From contig SWBL01000177.1 in assembly GCA_024195585.1 (NCBI GenBank), positions 38,317 to 102,316 of the forward strand: DNA of 64,000 bases, given 5' to 3'. This stretch comes from Aureobasidium sp. EXF-3400 (lineage: Eukaryota; Ascomycota; Dothideomycetes; Dothideales; Saccotheciaceae). Positions 51,620 to 62,734 of the stretch are shown piece by piece; position 1 is the first letter of the stretch, and each line of letters opens with the position of its first letter. A program made the translations under genes and the position numbers. The notes below the pieces were generated by a model that saw only the letters and a program-made list of their open reading frames with translations, made no database searches and was not told the origin of the DNA.

Positions 51620-52576
51620 ATGCGACGATTTGTTACCGCACTCGCCGTCCTCACAGGCTTGGTGGAAGCACAGTCAGCGACTTCTACCAAGGTGCAAAGT
51701 GATGCCGTCCTGACTCCGTCAGAGGTGTTCGTCCTTCCAGTCGTTTACATTACGGCGGAAGATGCTCCTGCCGCCACCGCGACCATTCTAGCTGGCACTG
51801 CAACTGCTTCTTCGGATCCCTCAGCAACTCGTATCTTCGATTCCGCAGAAGCTCTGGCCATTGCACTTTCCTCAGCATCCACACCAGCCTCTGCGACAAC
51901 GTCAACCTTAGCTGAACGTGCTGCTACTTGTGTACCACAACCGCCCGGTATATCCCACACATCCCTGCCAGACAGCGCGGGCGGATTCATCAGCGATACT
52001 TACTACTACGATCAAGCCGTCTCAGCAAGCACTCCCTCAGGCTGGGTACGCGCGTTCACCGGCCTAAACGCCTCAAACTCTGCCGAAAGATGTCTTGGAT
52101 TCACACTCTTGCCATCCTACGATGTCCAAGCCTGTGCTAACAAGTGCGCTTCTCTGTCTTCTTGCTACTCAATCAACATGTACTTCGAACGAGACCCAAG
52201 CACCTCCATTGACAACTCGACGTGCACGGATCCTCCAGGAGTCACAAACGTCAAATGTGTGTTGTGGAAAGGAGCGGTGGCCACATCGAATGCAAACAAC
52301 TTTGGTCAGCGGAGAGCTGAGTTTCAGGTCGTGGTTGCAGGTAGCTCGGGTTTCATAAAGTCGTCATTTGCTGCTTCTCTTCCTGTGAACGAGCCTGATG
52401 AGCCTTCGACGACTACCTTCAATGCACTACCGACTGCCACCTCCAGTAGTAATCTCGATACACAGCCCACGGAACATGTTTCAGCTTCGAACAAGAACAC
52501 AGCGTTGTTGACTATACCTATGACGGTAATCACTTTGGCTCTTATGGTCCAGTTTGATTATGTAAAGTTTGTGTAG
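51620..52576 (+). CDS. secreted, probably surface-anchored Cys-rich protein
   Basis: This is a single exon of 318 residues. I use the ATG at 51620 because it gives a clean signal peptide (MRRFVTALAVLTGLVEA, cleavage near AQS); the upstream ATG at 51518 would bury it. After a Thr/Ser/Ala-rich part and a possible kexin-like ERAATC site, a Cys-rich domain follows: FTGLNASNSAERCLGFTLLP, VQACANKCASLSSCYSINMYFERDPS, CTDPPGVTNVKCVLW. The CX3CX5C and the INMYFERDP pattern resemble PAN/apple-like domains of fungal surface proteins. A Ser/Thr-rich spacer and a hydrophobic C-terminal segment (ALLTIPMTVITLALMV) suggest a GPI anchor, though the last residues FDYVKFV are less usual. The gene faces the larger protein with the same motif, 258 bp away. 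Confidence 0.8.
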   Translation: MRRFVTALAVLTGLVEAQSATSTKVQSDAVLTPSEVFVLPVVYITAEDAPAATATILAGTATASSDPSATRIFDSAEALAIALSSASTPASATTSTLAERAATCVPQPPGISHTSLPDSAGGFISDTYYYDQAVSASTPSGWVRAFTGLNASNSAERCLGFTLLPSYDVQACANKCASLSSCYSINMYFERDPSTSIDNSTCTDPPGVTNVKCVLWKGAVATSNANNFGQRRAEFQVVVAGSSGFIKSSFAASLPVNEPDEPSTTTFNALPTATSSSNLDTQPTEHVSASNKNTALLTIPMTVITLALMVQFDYVKFV

Positions 52577-52834
52577 TCATCGAAAAGCACAAGAACAGAT
52601 ATAGGCAGAACAAGATCTGATTCGTTTTTATATCCAGACATTAAACCATGGTCCGTACCAAATCTCATCCTTAGAATGCGAAAGAAAGGACAGGAACAAT
52701 CCAGCGAAAAATATATCTCAACACCAGAAGTGTTACAAGAAGAGAACATACGAAAAAAAGAAACCGTCAGAAGAAGTGAAGAAAAATTATTCCCCGAGAG
52801 ACATTAGAAGTTAGGATTACCATCAAGTTCTGAT

Positions 52835-55329
52835 TTAGAACATGAAGATGGAGAAGACGGCGGCGGCGAGGGCAACAACACCACCCTGGACGCTGATGAC
52901 GGAACCAGCACCAGTGAAGGCCAAAGGCTGGGAAGCGCTGGCGGTGGCGTAGGCAGAGGTGGTCATGCCGGATGAAGCACCGCTCATGCCAGCAGGGCAG
53001 TTGACACCGTTGCACTGAGCAGCGGCGGACTGCTGGGGAATCACGGTGTTGATGGTGATCTTGACAGTGGTGGCAGCCTGACCGGAGGCACCAGCAGGGC
53101 AGTTGACACCGTTGCAGCCCTGAGTGGCAGTGACGGTGGAAGTGGCGGTGGCCTGAGCAGGAGCGGGAGGAGCGGTCGAGAGAACGACGTATTGAGTCAA
53201 GGTGGAAGTGGCGCAAGAGTTGCAAACAGAGACGACCTGCTGGACGTAGACAACAGACTTGCTGGCGTTGTCACCAGTCATGACAGGAGTAGCAGCGCTG
53301 GAGCTCTGTGTGATGTGGGTAGTGTATGTCTCAGTCTAAAAATGGTTAGTATGTTGTCCAAGTAGTGAGTATCGGGTGCAAAAAACTCACGATGGTAGTG
53401 GCCTGAGCAGGAACCATCTGGGTACCGCTAACGGTGATGGTCTGGCCAGCGGGGCACTCGTAGACTGTGGAGAAGAGTCAGCTTCTTGCTTCAATCATAT
53501 CATTCTGTTGAACCACTTACCAGTGCTGGTAACAATGTCCTGCTCAGTAACAGCGCCGGCAAGAGCAGTAACAACGTTAGCGTTAGTGGTGTAGGGGCAC
53601 TGGTAGACGGTCTCGGCGACGGGGATAACAGTTGTAACAACAGCGGCGTTCTGGCCGGCTCTAAGGGGGCAGTCGGTCTGGAAGAAAGGGTCAGTACAAC
53701 CTTCAAATAGGAAATGTTTATCAAGACGTACGACAGTAGGAGCGCAAGAGTGAATGGTAACAGTCGAAACCTGGTAGACAGTGGCGGTAGTAAGAGCACC
53801 TCCGTTGGCGCCTCCGTTGGCGCCTGCAGGCATGGTGCTGACAGCGCCGGTTGAAGGCTCAGTAACGGTGACAGGGGCGGGGGCACCGTTGTTCTCAAGA
53901 CGAAGAGCAGCGTCGAAGGTCTCGGCGACGATGAGATCGAAGGTGCTGAAGTAGGTACAGGTCATGCTGTTTCTATCGAAGGTCGTAGCGACGCAAGCAG
54001 TCTCGGTGGCGCAGATGTCAATGCAGTTGCTGAGGCTGGTGGGAAGGGTAGTAGCTTGACGCTTTCTGGGGGCTTCAATGGTCAGAACATCACCGACAAC
54101 ACCTTGGCCGCACTCGACAACGAAGTCAACATCAAGGACAGCCTTGATAACATCTCCGTTGTACTTGGGGCAGATGCCGTCCTCGAGGGAAGTAGCGGTA
54201 GCGCTTGCAGAAGAGCTAGTGCTGGAGGCAGTGGAGTTGGAGGCAGCAGTGCCGGTGGTGGTGCTGTTGCCGAGGCGCGACTCGACGGTAGCGAAAGTGA
54301 TTCCAGGAGCAGAAGTACGGCTGTTTGACTCGATCGAGCTGTAGTAAGTGCAAGAGGTAGTGTTTGCGTTGAAGGCAGTGCCAACGCAAGAAGAGTTACC
54401 AGCACATGCACCAAGGCAGTCGTCCAAAGTCTGACCAGCTCTCTTGGCGAGGTCAATCTCAATGTCGAGGAAGATACCGCGGTAGGTAATGTCGATCTCG
54501 AGCTTGAACAAAATTCCGTCGAAGGTGATCAAAGAAGGGGTAGAGGTGGCAGATGCAGCAGCCGAGCTTCCGGAACCAGATGCGCGGGTAGCGGAGCGGG
54601 AAGCAGATCCAGTAGCAGACCCAGACAACTGAACGCTGCTGGTCTTGGACATGGAGGCCTTGGTGCTGGAGTTGTGGTAGAGAGTGCTCGAGAAACCAGC
54701 AGAGTGACCCATGGAAACACGAGAGCTGGTACCATTGACACCACCGTTGACGGGCATACCGTCACGAGTGACGACCTTTGCGAAGTCGGTACCAGGCATC
54801 TTCATCGGCGAGCCGGAGATGCCAGAGAAGAAGGAGCACTCAGAGGTGCTCTCGGTGTACGAGGTACCGATACACTCAGTGCTCTGGGCACATGTGTTGA
54901 GGCACTCGTTCAAGTTAGAAGCACGAGCTCTCTTGCCGAGACCTCTCTTGGTGAGAGTGAGAGGGGTACCAGCGTAGGTAACGTCAGTCTGAACCTGGAA
55001 GGCGACTGGGCCGTCAGGACCCTGAACAACAGGCTGGGCTCCGTTGGTGTCTGCTCAGAGGTTAGCCATGGAATCATGAACAATGCACGAGGAGTCTTAC
55101 AGGTAGGAGTTGCCGAAGAGGAAGTCGAGGTTGCACTGCCAGAAGACTCCGAACGGGTGACCATAGGAGTGGTGGGCAAGGCAGACCCAGCGGTAGAGAC
55201 CATGGAGCTGAGGTCCACAGCGCTGCTGGTTGACGACATGGTGCTGTTTGATGGGGTCGACGAGTTGTGGTACTGGGCTGCCGCCGAGCCCATGAGGGCA
55301 ACGGCCATGGTAACGAATGTGTTCTTCAT
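52835..55329 (-). CDS. 759-residue GPI-type surface protein with three kexin-site/CX3CX5CX11C modules
   Basis: Exons are 55329-55101, 55050-53732, 53677-53521, 53464-53391 and 53335-52835. A signal peptide (MKNTFVTMAVALMGSAAAQ) leads a Ser/Thr-rich wall-protein sequence. Three modules follow, with cysteines at 126/130/136/148, 288/292/298/310 and 419/423/429/441, all spaced CX3CX5CX11C. Each is preceded by a beta-like motif (TDVTYAG, IDITYRG, LDVDFVV) and a Lys-Arg site (R112 and R117; R280; R407), 8-12 residues before the first Cys. The C-terminal part has CAPT, CP and two CNGVNCPAG repeats, then a Ser/Ala-rich end and a hydrophobic tail (VVALAAAVFSIFMF) typical of a GPI signal. The Cys pattern resembles PAN/apple-like folds. 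Inference: secretion, possible Kex2 cutting between modules, wall attachment of the last piece. Codons end mostly in C, suggesting good expression. Confidence 0.87.
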
Positions 55330-56691
55330 CGTGCTGATGAGTTAGTAGGATGTCTAAAAGAGTGACTGAGTTGGAGTGGATGATTTCGACAATGGTAGTT
55401 GGAGGACTGGATATTTATACGAAAGTTCTTGCCATCTCGATCTTGCCGTTGTTCACACCAGGAGTATGTTGATAGCTGAGAGTGACTCTGGCGTGTCGTC
55501 CTGATGCTAAACGAACGATGGGCATACCGTTCTCATTTCCCACCACGGGGTAGACCTCAGCTGAAGATCTGGGGCACGATTAAGGTTGTTTGTACCTGGG
55601 TAAACGCTAGATCCAACAAGCGCCATACAAGCACTTGCACGTTGCTACCTTACCTGAATATGCGCGAAGGTGGTCATCGCTTCTGTTCTTCCTGTGCTGT
55701 ATACTCGACTACTTCGCAACATACAGTTTTTTCTTGAGGCTGGTCTTCCACTTTGTCTGCTTCTATGACGATGGGTATCCCTGCTCGAATGTCGTATAAT
55801 CAATTTCATGCATCATGGCGGTTTGTTGATCGCTCTAAAGCCCTCGCGAGAGAGTTCACAGGCCCGTTGTAGTCTGTTGTTATTGTTGCCATGCATCAGT
55901 CAACCTAAACGTTACGGTTGCTATATCAAGCTCTGCCGGAACTCCCGTGCAAAGGCTGTGCATTACTGACAAGCTGGCGTTGAGTTCATGGTATGGGGGA
56001 AATTAGCAATGGGCGTGTTAGGATGGTGGCACAACGTTGACACCTTGATAAAGGAGTTTGAGGAGAAGAGAGGAGAGAGAGCCAAAGAGCGGGAATTGCT
56101 TTGTAACGGTGAACGGCTGAGACTGCGAAATCATTGAAGCCTGGTGGGATGGCCGGGTCATTCATGGAGAAAGAACAAAGAGATATGTGCGACAGATGTC
56201 AATCTGTATAGCAACTCGATGTAAGCCGATAACAGGGCTTCTAGCGAGCTGTATTGTCCTGCAGGAACAGCGGAAAGTGCTCTGCCCTTGGAGAAGGAGA
56301 TGGTGAGGAGGTTGGGATGCGGCCCGTTGCGACGTTTTGCCGATCCCTAATTTGGACCTTTCTCCTTCATTGTGCATCATCACCTCTCACCATCTCGGGA
56401 CGAAGGAGCCACTGACGGCAAGCCGAACATCGGGCTCGTGAACCATGTTGAATCTGTGCCTGTCTCTTGTCAACGTGGTGTTCAAACGGTATCTTGAGAC
56501 GCACTGAAATGACAGAGCAAGTGGTTTCTTGGCATGTGTGAACAACGTGCATGCTGCGTGCCCTGAGGGGCAAGCTCAAAATCAACAACCATAACAATGT
56601 TGAGCAACAAAGGGATGGGCAGGTGAAAACAATCGCATGTACACTCAGATCAATTCGATTGCTAGTTCATCCAACGCTTCATTATGGGTAC
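55330..56691. other. intergenic region, 1.36 kb
   Basis: This is the promoter side of the surface protein and the 3' side of the desaturase gene. Only short overlapping frames occur. The segment 56060-56090 is a GA-rich run (GAGGAGAAGAGAGGAGAGAGAG). Confidence 0.45.
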
Positions 56692-58083
56692 TCATACATT
56701 CTCAGCTCCCTTCTCAGCTCTCGTCTTTTTCCAAATCTCCACCTCGCCGCCGCCATGAACGATGCCAACCCGCATAGTAGATAGCAGGTTATGAGCTGCG
56801 TTGGAGTGCTGATATACACCACCATTGAATATCGCAGTGGCATCCTTGCCGATAGCCGACATGATCAGTGCCTTGCCGCCAGGGTGCTCTTTGATGAAAG
56901 GAGCTATATCGTGTATCACGCCGCCAATCGCCACGAGAGCTTGACCGTTGCTTCTTGCCTGAGCGACAAATTCTTCCCAGCTGAACACAGGAAGTTGCGA
57001 GATTGGAATGCCCCAATCTAACGTGGCTCGCTTCTGATCCACCTTCTTTTGTAGCTGCTGCAGACGGCCCTTTTCGATCTCGTTCTGTCGGAATTGCTTG
57101 AGATCATAGGCCAATCCGAGTTTCTTCCATGTCCAGATCATCCACTTCGTGGGGTCATACTGCCACCATTCGATGGCGTTTCGATAGTCTGACGGGAATT
57201 CGTGATGGAAGTTGTGGTATCCTTCGCCGAGCGTGACAAGAGCTGTGATAACGTGGTCGCGAGGCGAGTTGCGATCATCGAATGGCTGCTCGCCAAGCCA
57301 GTGAGCTAGCGAGTTTACGCAGAAGGTCGCTTGTTGAATAAACGCGGTGCGCAGGATGCCGGCATACACAAACCCACCGAACCAATCGCCCCATCCTAGA
57401 CCACAGACAAGAGTCGGGATGATGAGGGCCATGGTTAGGACCGACTTGATGTAATGTTTGTGTTGCCACACGACGACCGGATCCTCGTTCAGATCACTGA
57501 TGTCTGATCGTCCGATTCTCTTTGGGTTTTGCTTCATGACCATCCAGCCCATGTGGCTGTACCAGAAGCCTTTCTCAACAGAGTAAGGATCTTTCGATGT
57601 GTCTGTATAGCGATGATGGGCCCGATGACCTCTTGACCACCATCTGATACTTCCTTGAGCAGCACCGGCTCCAGCAGCTGCCAGATAGATCTTGAGTGGA
57701 AGGGTTGCCTTGTAGCATGAATGTGCCCAGAGACGATGGTACCCTGCTTGCTTGTCAGTATGTTGCAAAGTCTCTCAATCTTTACATGACATACCGGCCG
57801 TAATGCCTGAACCACACATGACGTAGTATACAACAGCGAAGATTCCTGTATAAAGGCGTAACGGAGTCTGAGTGGCTGCAATAAGGCCCAGGATGGGTAC
57901 GACGATGATGAAGTAGATGCTCAACCAATCCAAATGCTGGTACCAATTACTCCAGGTCATTGGTAGCTCAGTGATATGAGGTTTCTTCAAGTCGTAAGCT
58001 CTGGACCTAAGTGGTTGGTAGTCTGTGGTGCCGTCAGAAGAGGCAGCAGCCTCCTGTTGTGAAGCTTGAGCCTTAGAAGTCAT
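56692..58083 (-). CDS. OLE1: delta-9 acyl-CoA desaturase fused to cytochrome b5
   Basis: Exons are 58083-57795 and 57743-56692, giving 446 residues. This ER membrane enzyme converts palmitoyl- and stearoyl-CoA to their delta-9 monounsaturated forms. The three iron-binding histidine boxes are HRLWAH (99-104), HRAHH (136-140) and HNFHH (273-277). Two pairs of hydrophobic helices lie before box 1 ([31 protein letters not shown]) and near residues 196-240. The C-terminus is a cytochrome b5 domain with HPGG (383-386) and the second haem ligand probably H409 in [12 protein letters not shown], so the enzyme carries its own electron donor, as in yeast Ole1. The intron splits the Gly codon before YHRLWAH. 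The gene is divergent from an NADH-cytochrome b5 reductase. Confidence 0.96.
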
Positions 58084-59370
58084 GGTGACTGGTCGAAAGC
58101 GCAAAACGAGTCGAATCAAGGCTGACTACCTACAAAATAATTTCAAACTCGAGGACGAGCATCTTTATAACTATCCAACTTGGGTGGCAGAAAATCAGTT
58201 CAGGATTGGTGGCCTGGGTCCATGCAGACCCTGTGTGGAGACACATCTGGTGACTGATCACCCTTTCGAGGCGATGTCGCGACTTCGTTGGGAAAGCGCG
58301 TTGAATGTAGGAATTCAGTGAGTTCAGGCAGACGATTTCGCGTCCCTGCCATTGGAGTTCTGCAATCTGTGCATTTGGATGGCACAAGATGACCCAGAAC
58401 ATAAGATGTGGTTTTAGGCAGAGCTTGCGAAGACAATGTGGAGACACTGGAGAGGGAGAGCTTGGCGGAGGATCAAACATCTTAACTCGCATACAGATCG
58501 CAAGGATTGCCTCTTCGAGTAAATCCACAACCAGACGTCGAAGTACAGTGATTACGCTCATAGATTCTGTCCATTAGGTGGTGATCTCCACGGTCAAGTT
58601 TGCAGGTCGTAAGTGTGCAAGGAGACTATGGAACAGCAACCAGAAACACAGTTGTACCGATATTCAGCCGAGAGATTGCTGCCAGGGTCACCCCACCTAG
58701 ATATCTTGTCTCGTCAAGTCGCACTCCAATGATCGTCCTCAGGCTTTGGTCGTAGGTAACGATATCTCTGAGTCAGACGAGAGTTTTTGGTATGATAAAA
58801 TACAGTCTCATGAGACATAGTCCACACCCCTGTACGACGGGGTATGTTCATTAACGGGGATAGAGCTTGACATACAGACGGCACCTGAGCAGGTCCATGG
58901 TTTCGTTTGACTGCTCTCCTTAAAAAAAACTAAATTTCGATTACAAGTTACATTCCTGCTGATTTGTACTGACAGTCACCAACCACTCAGACATCAGGAC
59001 TTGTAGAATAATTGTTGTTGATGGGTGAGCACATGTGCTCCGGGCGGCTTTTGTTTAGACCGAGAACGGGGTCCGAGTAATCGGGGCGGGGTTGGAGACA
59101 AACAACGGTGCTTCGTGGATCTCTTCTCATCGTCGGACAATGTATGCATGCATTTGTCGCGTTGTAGGATTCGTGCCGCACGAACATCGGACGGCAGAGT
59201 GAGATGCGCGTCCGATTCGTGTGCTATATCTGTAGGTGTCACCCATCAGGAAGTGCTCTTATTCATCATCAGCTGCGACTTCCTTGATAAGTTACTGTAG
59301 AGTCCTGCTCCGCGACTATCTACATCTTCGACAACAATCTGTCATCTATCGGAAGCCTGACCTTCTCAAA
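58084..59370. promoter_or_regulatory. intergenic region between desaturase and b5 reductase, 1.29 kb
   Basis: This contains the promoters of two divergent genes whose products can act in one electron chain. Open frames are short. A minus-strand frame (58130-58561) overlaps the desaturase leader region and has no motif. I recognised no fatty-acid response element. Confidence 0.5.
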
Positions 59371-60346
59371 ATGGCGGCCCCTCGAAGAATACTCTCCTCA
59401 ATCTCGCCTGCGACGCTTGGATTTGCAACGGCAGCTGGGGCTGGAGTCGTCGCTTTCAACATGTCCAAGTCTTCTACAAGCCCAGCAGAACCACAGAAGA
59501 GTCTAGGACAGAAGCCTGTCTTTCCAGCCATGGGCTTTGTGAGCTTGATACTGGAGGAAGCACGCATGGTCAATCATGACACAAGAGAACTGAAATTCAA
59601 AGTACCTGGAGATGGGGCCATCAGCGGATTGAGCCCTGTGTGTGAGTGTCACCTGCAAGAAGCAGGAATTTAGACACATAGACTGATATGGAATAGCATC
59701 GCTCCTCACACGCCACACAGCTGCTGGCTCTTGGTTTCCGACCTTCCGTCCCTACACACCCATCAGCACTCCAGACAGCCCATACATCACTCTCCTCGTC
59801 AAGCAATACCCGAACGGCCTTGCTTCGACACATCTCCATAACCTTGCTCCTGGTCAAACGCTCAACGTCAAGGCCATCCCTGAATTCTCCTATAAGCCCA
59901 ACCAGCACAAGCACCTCGTCCTTGTGGCCGGCGGCGCAGGCATTACACCCATGTTCCAAGCTCTGCGCAGTGTCTTGGACAATCCTGAAGACAAGACTCG
60001 TGTGAGCTTGATCTACGCCAACAAGACCGAAGCAGACATTCTCATGAAGAAAGAGCTCGATGCATTGGCGACTCAACATTCCGACCGTTTTGCAACAACA
60101 TACGTGGTCAATGATACCAAAGCGACCGATAAGATCTTGGAGAAGGGCTATGTGACGAAAGAAATCCTCAGCAAGACGCTACCTGCGCAGCTCGATGGCG
60201 ATGATGTCAAAGTCTTGGTATGTGGCCCGCCTGCTATGTTAGACGCGATCGCTGGTGCCAAGGGTGGCCGCGGTTGGACGCAGGGAAGGCTAGGAGGCAT
60301 ACTCAAGGACCTGGGTTTGACCGAGAAGCAAGTGCACAAGTTCTAG
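59371..60346 (+). CDS. MCR1: NADH-cytochrome b5 reductase
   Basis: Exons are 59371-59641 and 59697-60346, giving 306 residues. The N-terminus (MAAPRRILSSISPATLGFATAAGAGVVAFNM) has basic residues followed by a hydrophobic segment, as in the Mcr1 branch bound to mitochondria. The FAD part has FRPYTPIST and the family-typical GLASTHLHNLAPGQ; the NADH part has GGAGITPMFQALRSVL, VSLIYANKTEADILMKKELD and VCGPPAML. The final residues QVHKF match the family end. It transfers electrons from NADH to cytochrome b5, serving sterol synthesis and redox balance, and could also supply the b5 domain of the neighbouring desaturase, though the mitochondrial-type N-terminus argues for a different membrane. The 55-nt intron has GTGAGT and AATAG ends. 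The gene converges with the GH3 gene. Confidence 0.94.
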
Positions 60347-60508
60347 AGACAGTCGCTGCTGACATGGCATTTCACATTATGTTTCTAGCACTAGCAAATA
60401 CCAATCTTAACGACAAAAAGTCTCTATCATTGTGTATCGTAAAGATAATCTAGGGGTATCTAAGCGCGACAAAGAAGATTGAATAGTACTTGGAATCATC
60501 TTGATAAA

Positions 60509-62734
60509 TCAGCATCGAATCTCGTTCAGAATCTGGAACGAAGATGTCAAGGCTTTCGAGTCACCTTCGTACTGACACACAAAAAGATCGTACCGCCCTT
60601 CGCCAACGACCATTTTGCTGGTACTCGTACGGAACTCGGCCAGAGGACTCAGGCGACAGGTGATACAAATCTCATTGCTTTCACCAGGAAGGATGACTTC
60701 CTTCGCAAAGCCAATAAGACTCTTGGGAGGAACGGCACTCGACGTTGCACTATCCCTTCGTGTTAACCTGCTCGATGCATAGATCTGAATCACCACTGCC
60801 GAAGCACGATTGCCAGTATTCTTCGTATTGACTGTCATATCAAAAGTCGGTTTGACAATAGGATGTGAGCACCAGAGGGAGTTGAGTGTGAACGTTGAAT
60901 AGCCGAGACCGAATCCAAAGGGATAGGCGGGTTTTTGTTGTTCTTGTCGTAGCTTTCGGTATCCCCATTTGTCGTCGTAGCGGATTTCGTGTGAAGATGC
61001 GTTTCTTTCTTTCTCCAGTAGTTGGTGTTCTGTGTCTGGAAGCACAAAAGGAAGTCTACCGGATGGCTCTTGCTCGCCAAACAAAACATCTCTCAAACCC
61101 TTGCCGTATTGTCGGCACCCATAGCTGGAAAACAGGATGGCGCTTGCCTTTTGTCGGATAAATACAGGGATCGTAATACTCGTGCCTGCCTCAATCACCA
61201 CCACCGCTTTGTGGCCAGCGACTGAAAGGACTGCTTTGGCCAATTCCACATCCTTAGCGTGAAGCGTGAGATGGCTGCGGTCGCGGAAACGTGACATCCG
61301 ACTATCGCCACTTTGCTTGCGAGGTTTGAAGCGGTCAAGGAAGCGGCCGCGCTTCTGTTCGCTTTCGGACTTACTTGAAGGGCGTATGAATACCAGAACA
61401 CAGTCGGCAGCAGTGGCGGACTTTGTTGCTTTGCCAGACTCGTTTTCCTCGAGGTAGTCAACGCATATATTGTGGCGCTTGCGGAGCTCTTCCAGAGGAC
61501 TGGTGCCAGGGGGACCTGCAGCATGTGACGCTGCGTCGAACTGATATGCAGAGCTGACTCTATCTGCCAGCTCTCCCAAGACTGTCATCTTGATCTGAGA
61601 TGATTTGTTCAACGGTAAGAAGTTGTTATCGTTCTTGAGGAGCACCATGGACTCGGCAACTGAACGTCTAGCAAGACCAACGTGACGCTGACATCTGATT
61701 TTCTCGGGGTCCGGTATTGGCATTTGAGTCGAGCGGCAGTGATAACGGAGCTGGGCTCTCAAGATGCGGTCAGTCATGGCCTCTATGTCCGACCAGTCCA
61801 AGGTGCCGTGCTCTAGAGCGGATTCAACGGCGGCCGTTCTTCCTCCTGCCTTAAATGGCATCTCAATGTCCAGGCCTGCTTTTATCGACGCCGGTCCATT
61901 CTTTACTAGCCATGTGCGGTCGCTAGCCACGATCAGATCGTTCAAGAGCCAGCGTTGTCTCAAAGTCCCGTTCAACAAGCATGGATTTTCCGTACATGCT
62001 ACGCCATTGACGCGGTTTCCAGCAGACACTACGATCTCTGCTCCACTCTCGCAGAGAACATCTTTGAAGTGCTGTAGGAAAAACTCGTTCATGGTCTTTT
62101 CGTCGCATGTGATTCTGCCGTCTTCTCGAAGGATCTCCATAGAGTTCAGTGCAAAATGTCGGACGGCTACCATGGCATGTTTTCGTACGCCTTTTGCTGC
62201 TGCATTGCCCATGCGACTGATGACAAAAGGGTCTTCTCCGTAAGATTCGTGTGCTCGTCCCCAGTCTGATCGACGTGTGACGTTCAAGCATATCCCGCTG
62301 TAGACGTTACCACCATGAGCTCGTACTTCTAATCCAATTGCTTCTCCCTACAGAACCTGTTAACTTAGATGCTATCTGAACATGAGGGATACACCTACAA
62401 TCAGCTCTTCCAATTGAGTATTGAATGACGCTGCCCGCCCCAAAGGACTGGGGAATTCTGTGAAGAAAGATTGTTTTGCGCCGTCGATGATGTGGAAGCC
62501 AGGCACGCCGACCCTTGATATCACCGAAGCCGGACATGGTGAAGCTTTGTTGTCTGAAAGGTATTGTGTAAGAGAGCGGTTGCCTTGGAGTAGAGCAATA
62601 TGCTCATCATCGGTCATGAGATCCGAGAGCGAAGCGGCAGCCTCATCGAGTGTCGTAACACCATTGTTGATCTGGTACACCAAACGGAAGAATTGGGAGT
62701 GCATTGCGTTGATAGTTGATACGAGCGGCAACAT
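60509..62734 (-). CDS. glycoside hydrolase family 3, beta-glucosidase-like
   Basis: Exons are 62734-62399 and 62347-60509, giving 724 residues. The first domain has GVPGFHIIDGAK, DWGRAHESYGEDPFV, VRHFALNSMEILREDG and, with the putative nucleophile D255, IVASDRTWLVKN followed by AGLDIEMP. The second domain has SVAESMVLLKNDNNFLPL, an alpha/beta body and the family marker PAYPFGFGLGYSTF before a fibronectin III-like C-terminus. Such enzymes cut beta-linked glucose or xylose. No signal peptide is seen, so the protein is probably intracellular or its true start lies upstream. The usual SDW is SDR here, and residues around 433-465 form an Arg/Lys/Ser-rich insert (SKSESEQKRGRFLDRFKPRKQ). Substrate is not determined. 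The start at 62734 is the first ATG of the frame; an ATG at 62704 is an alternative. Confidence 0.85.
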
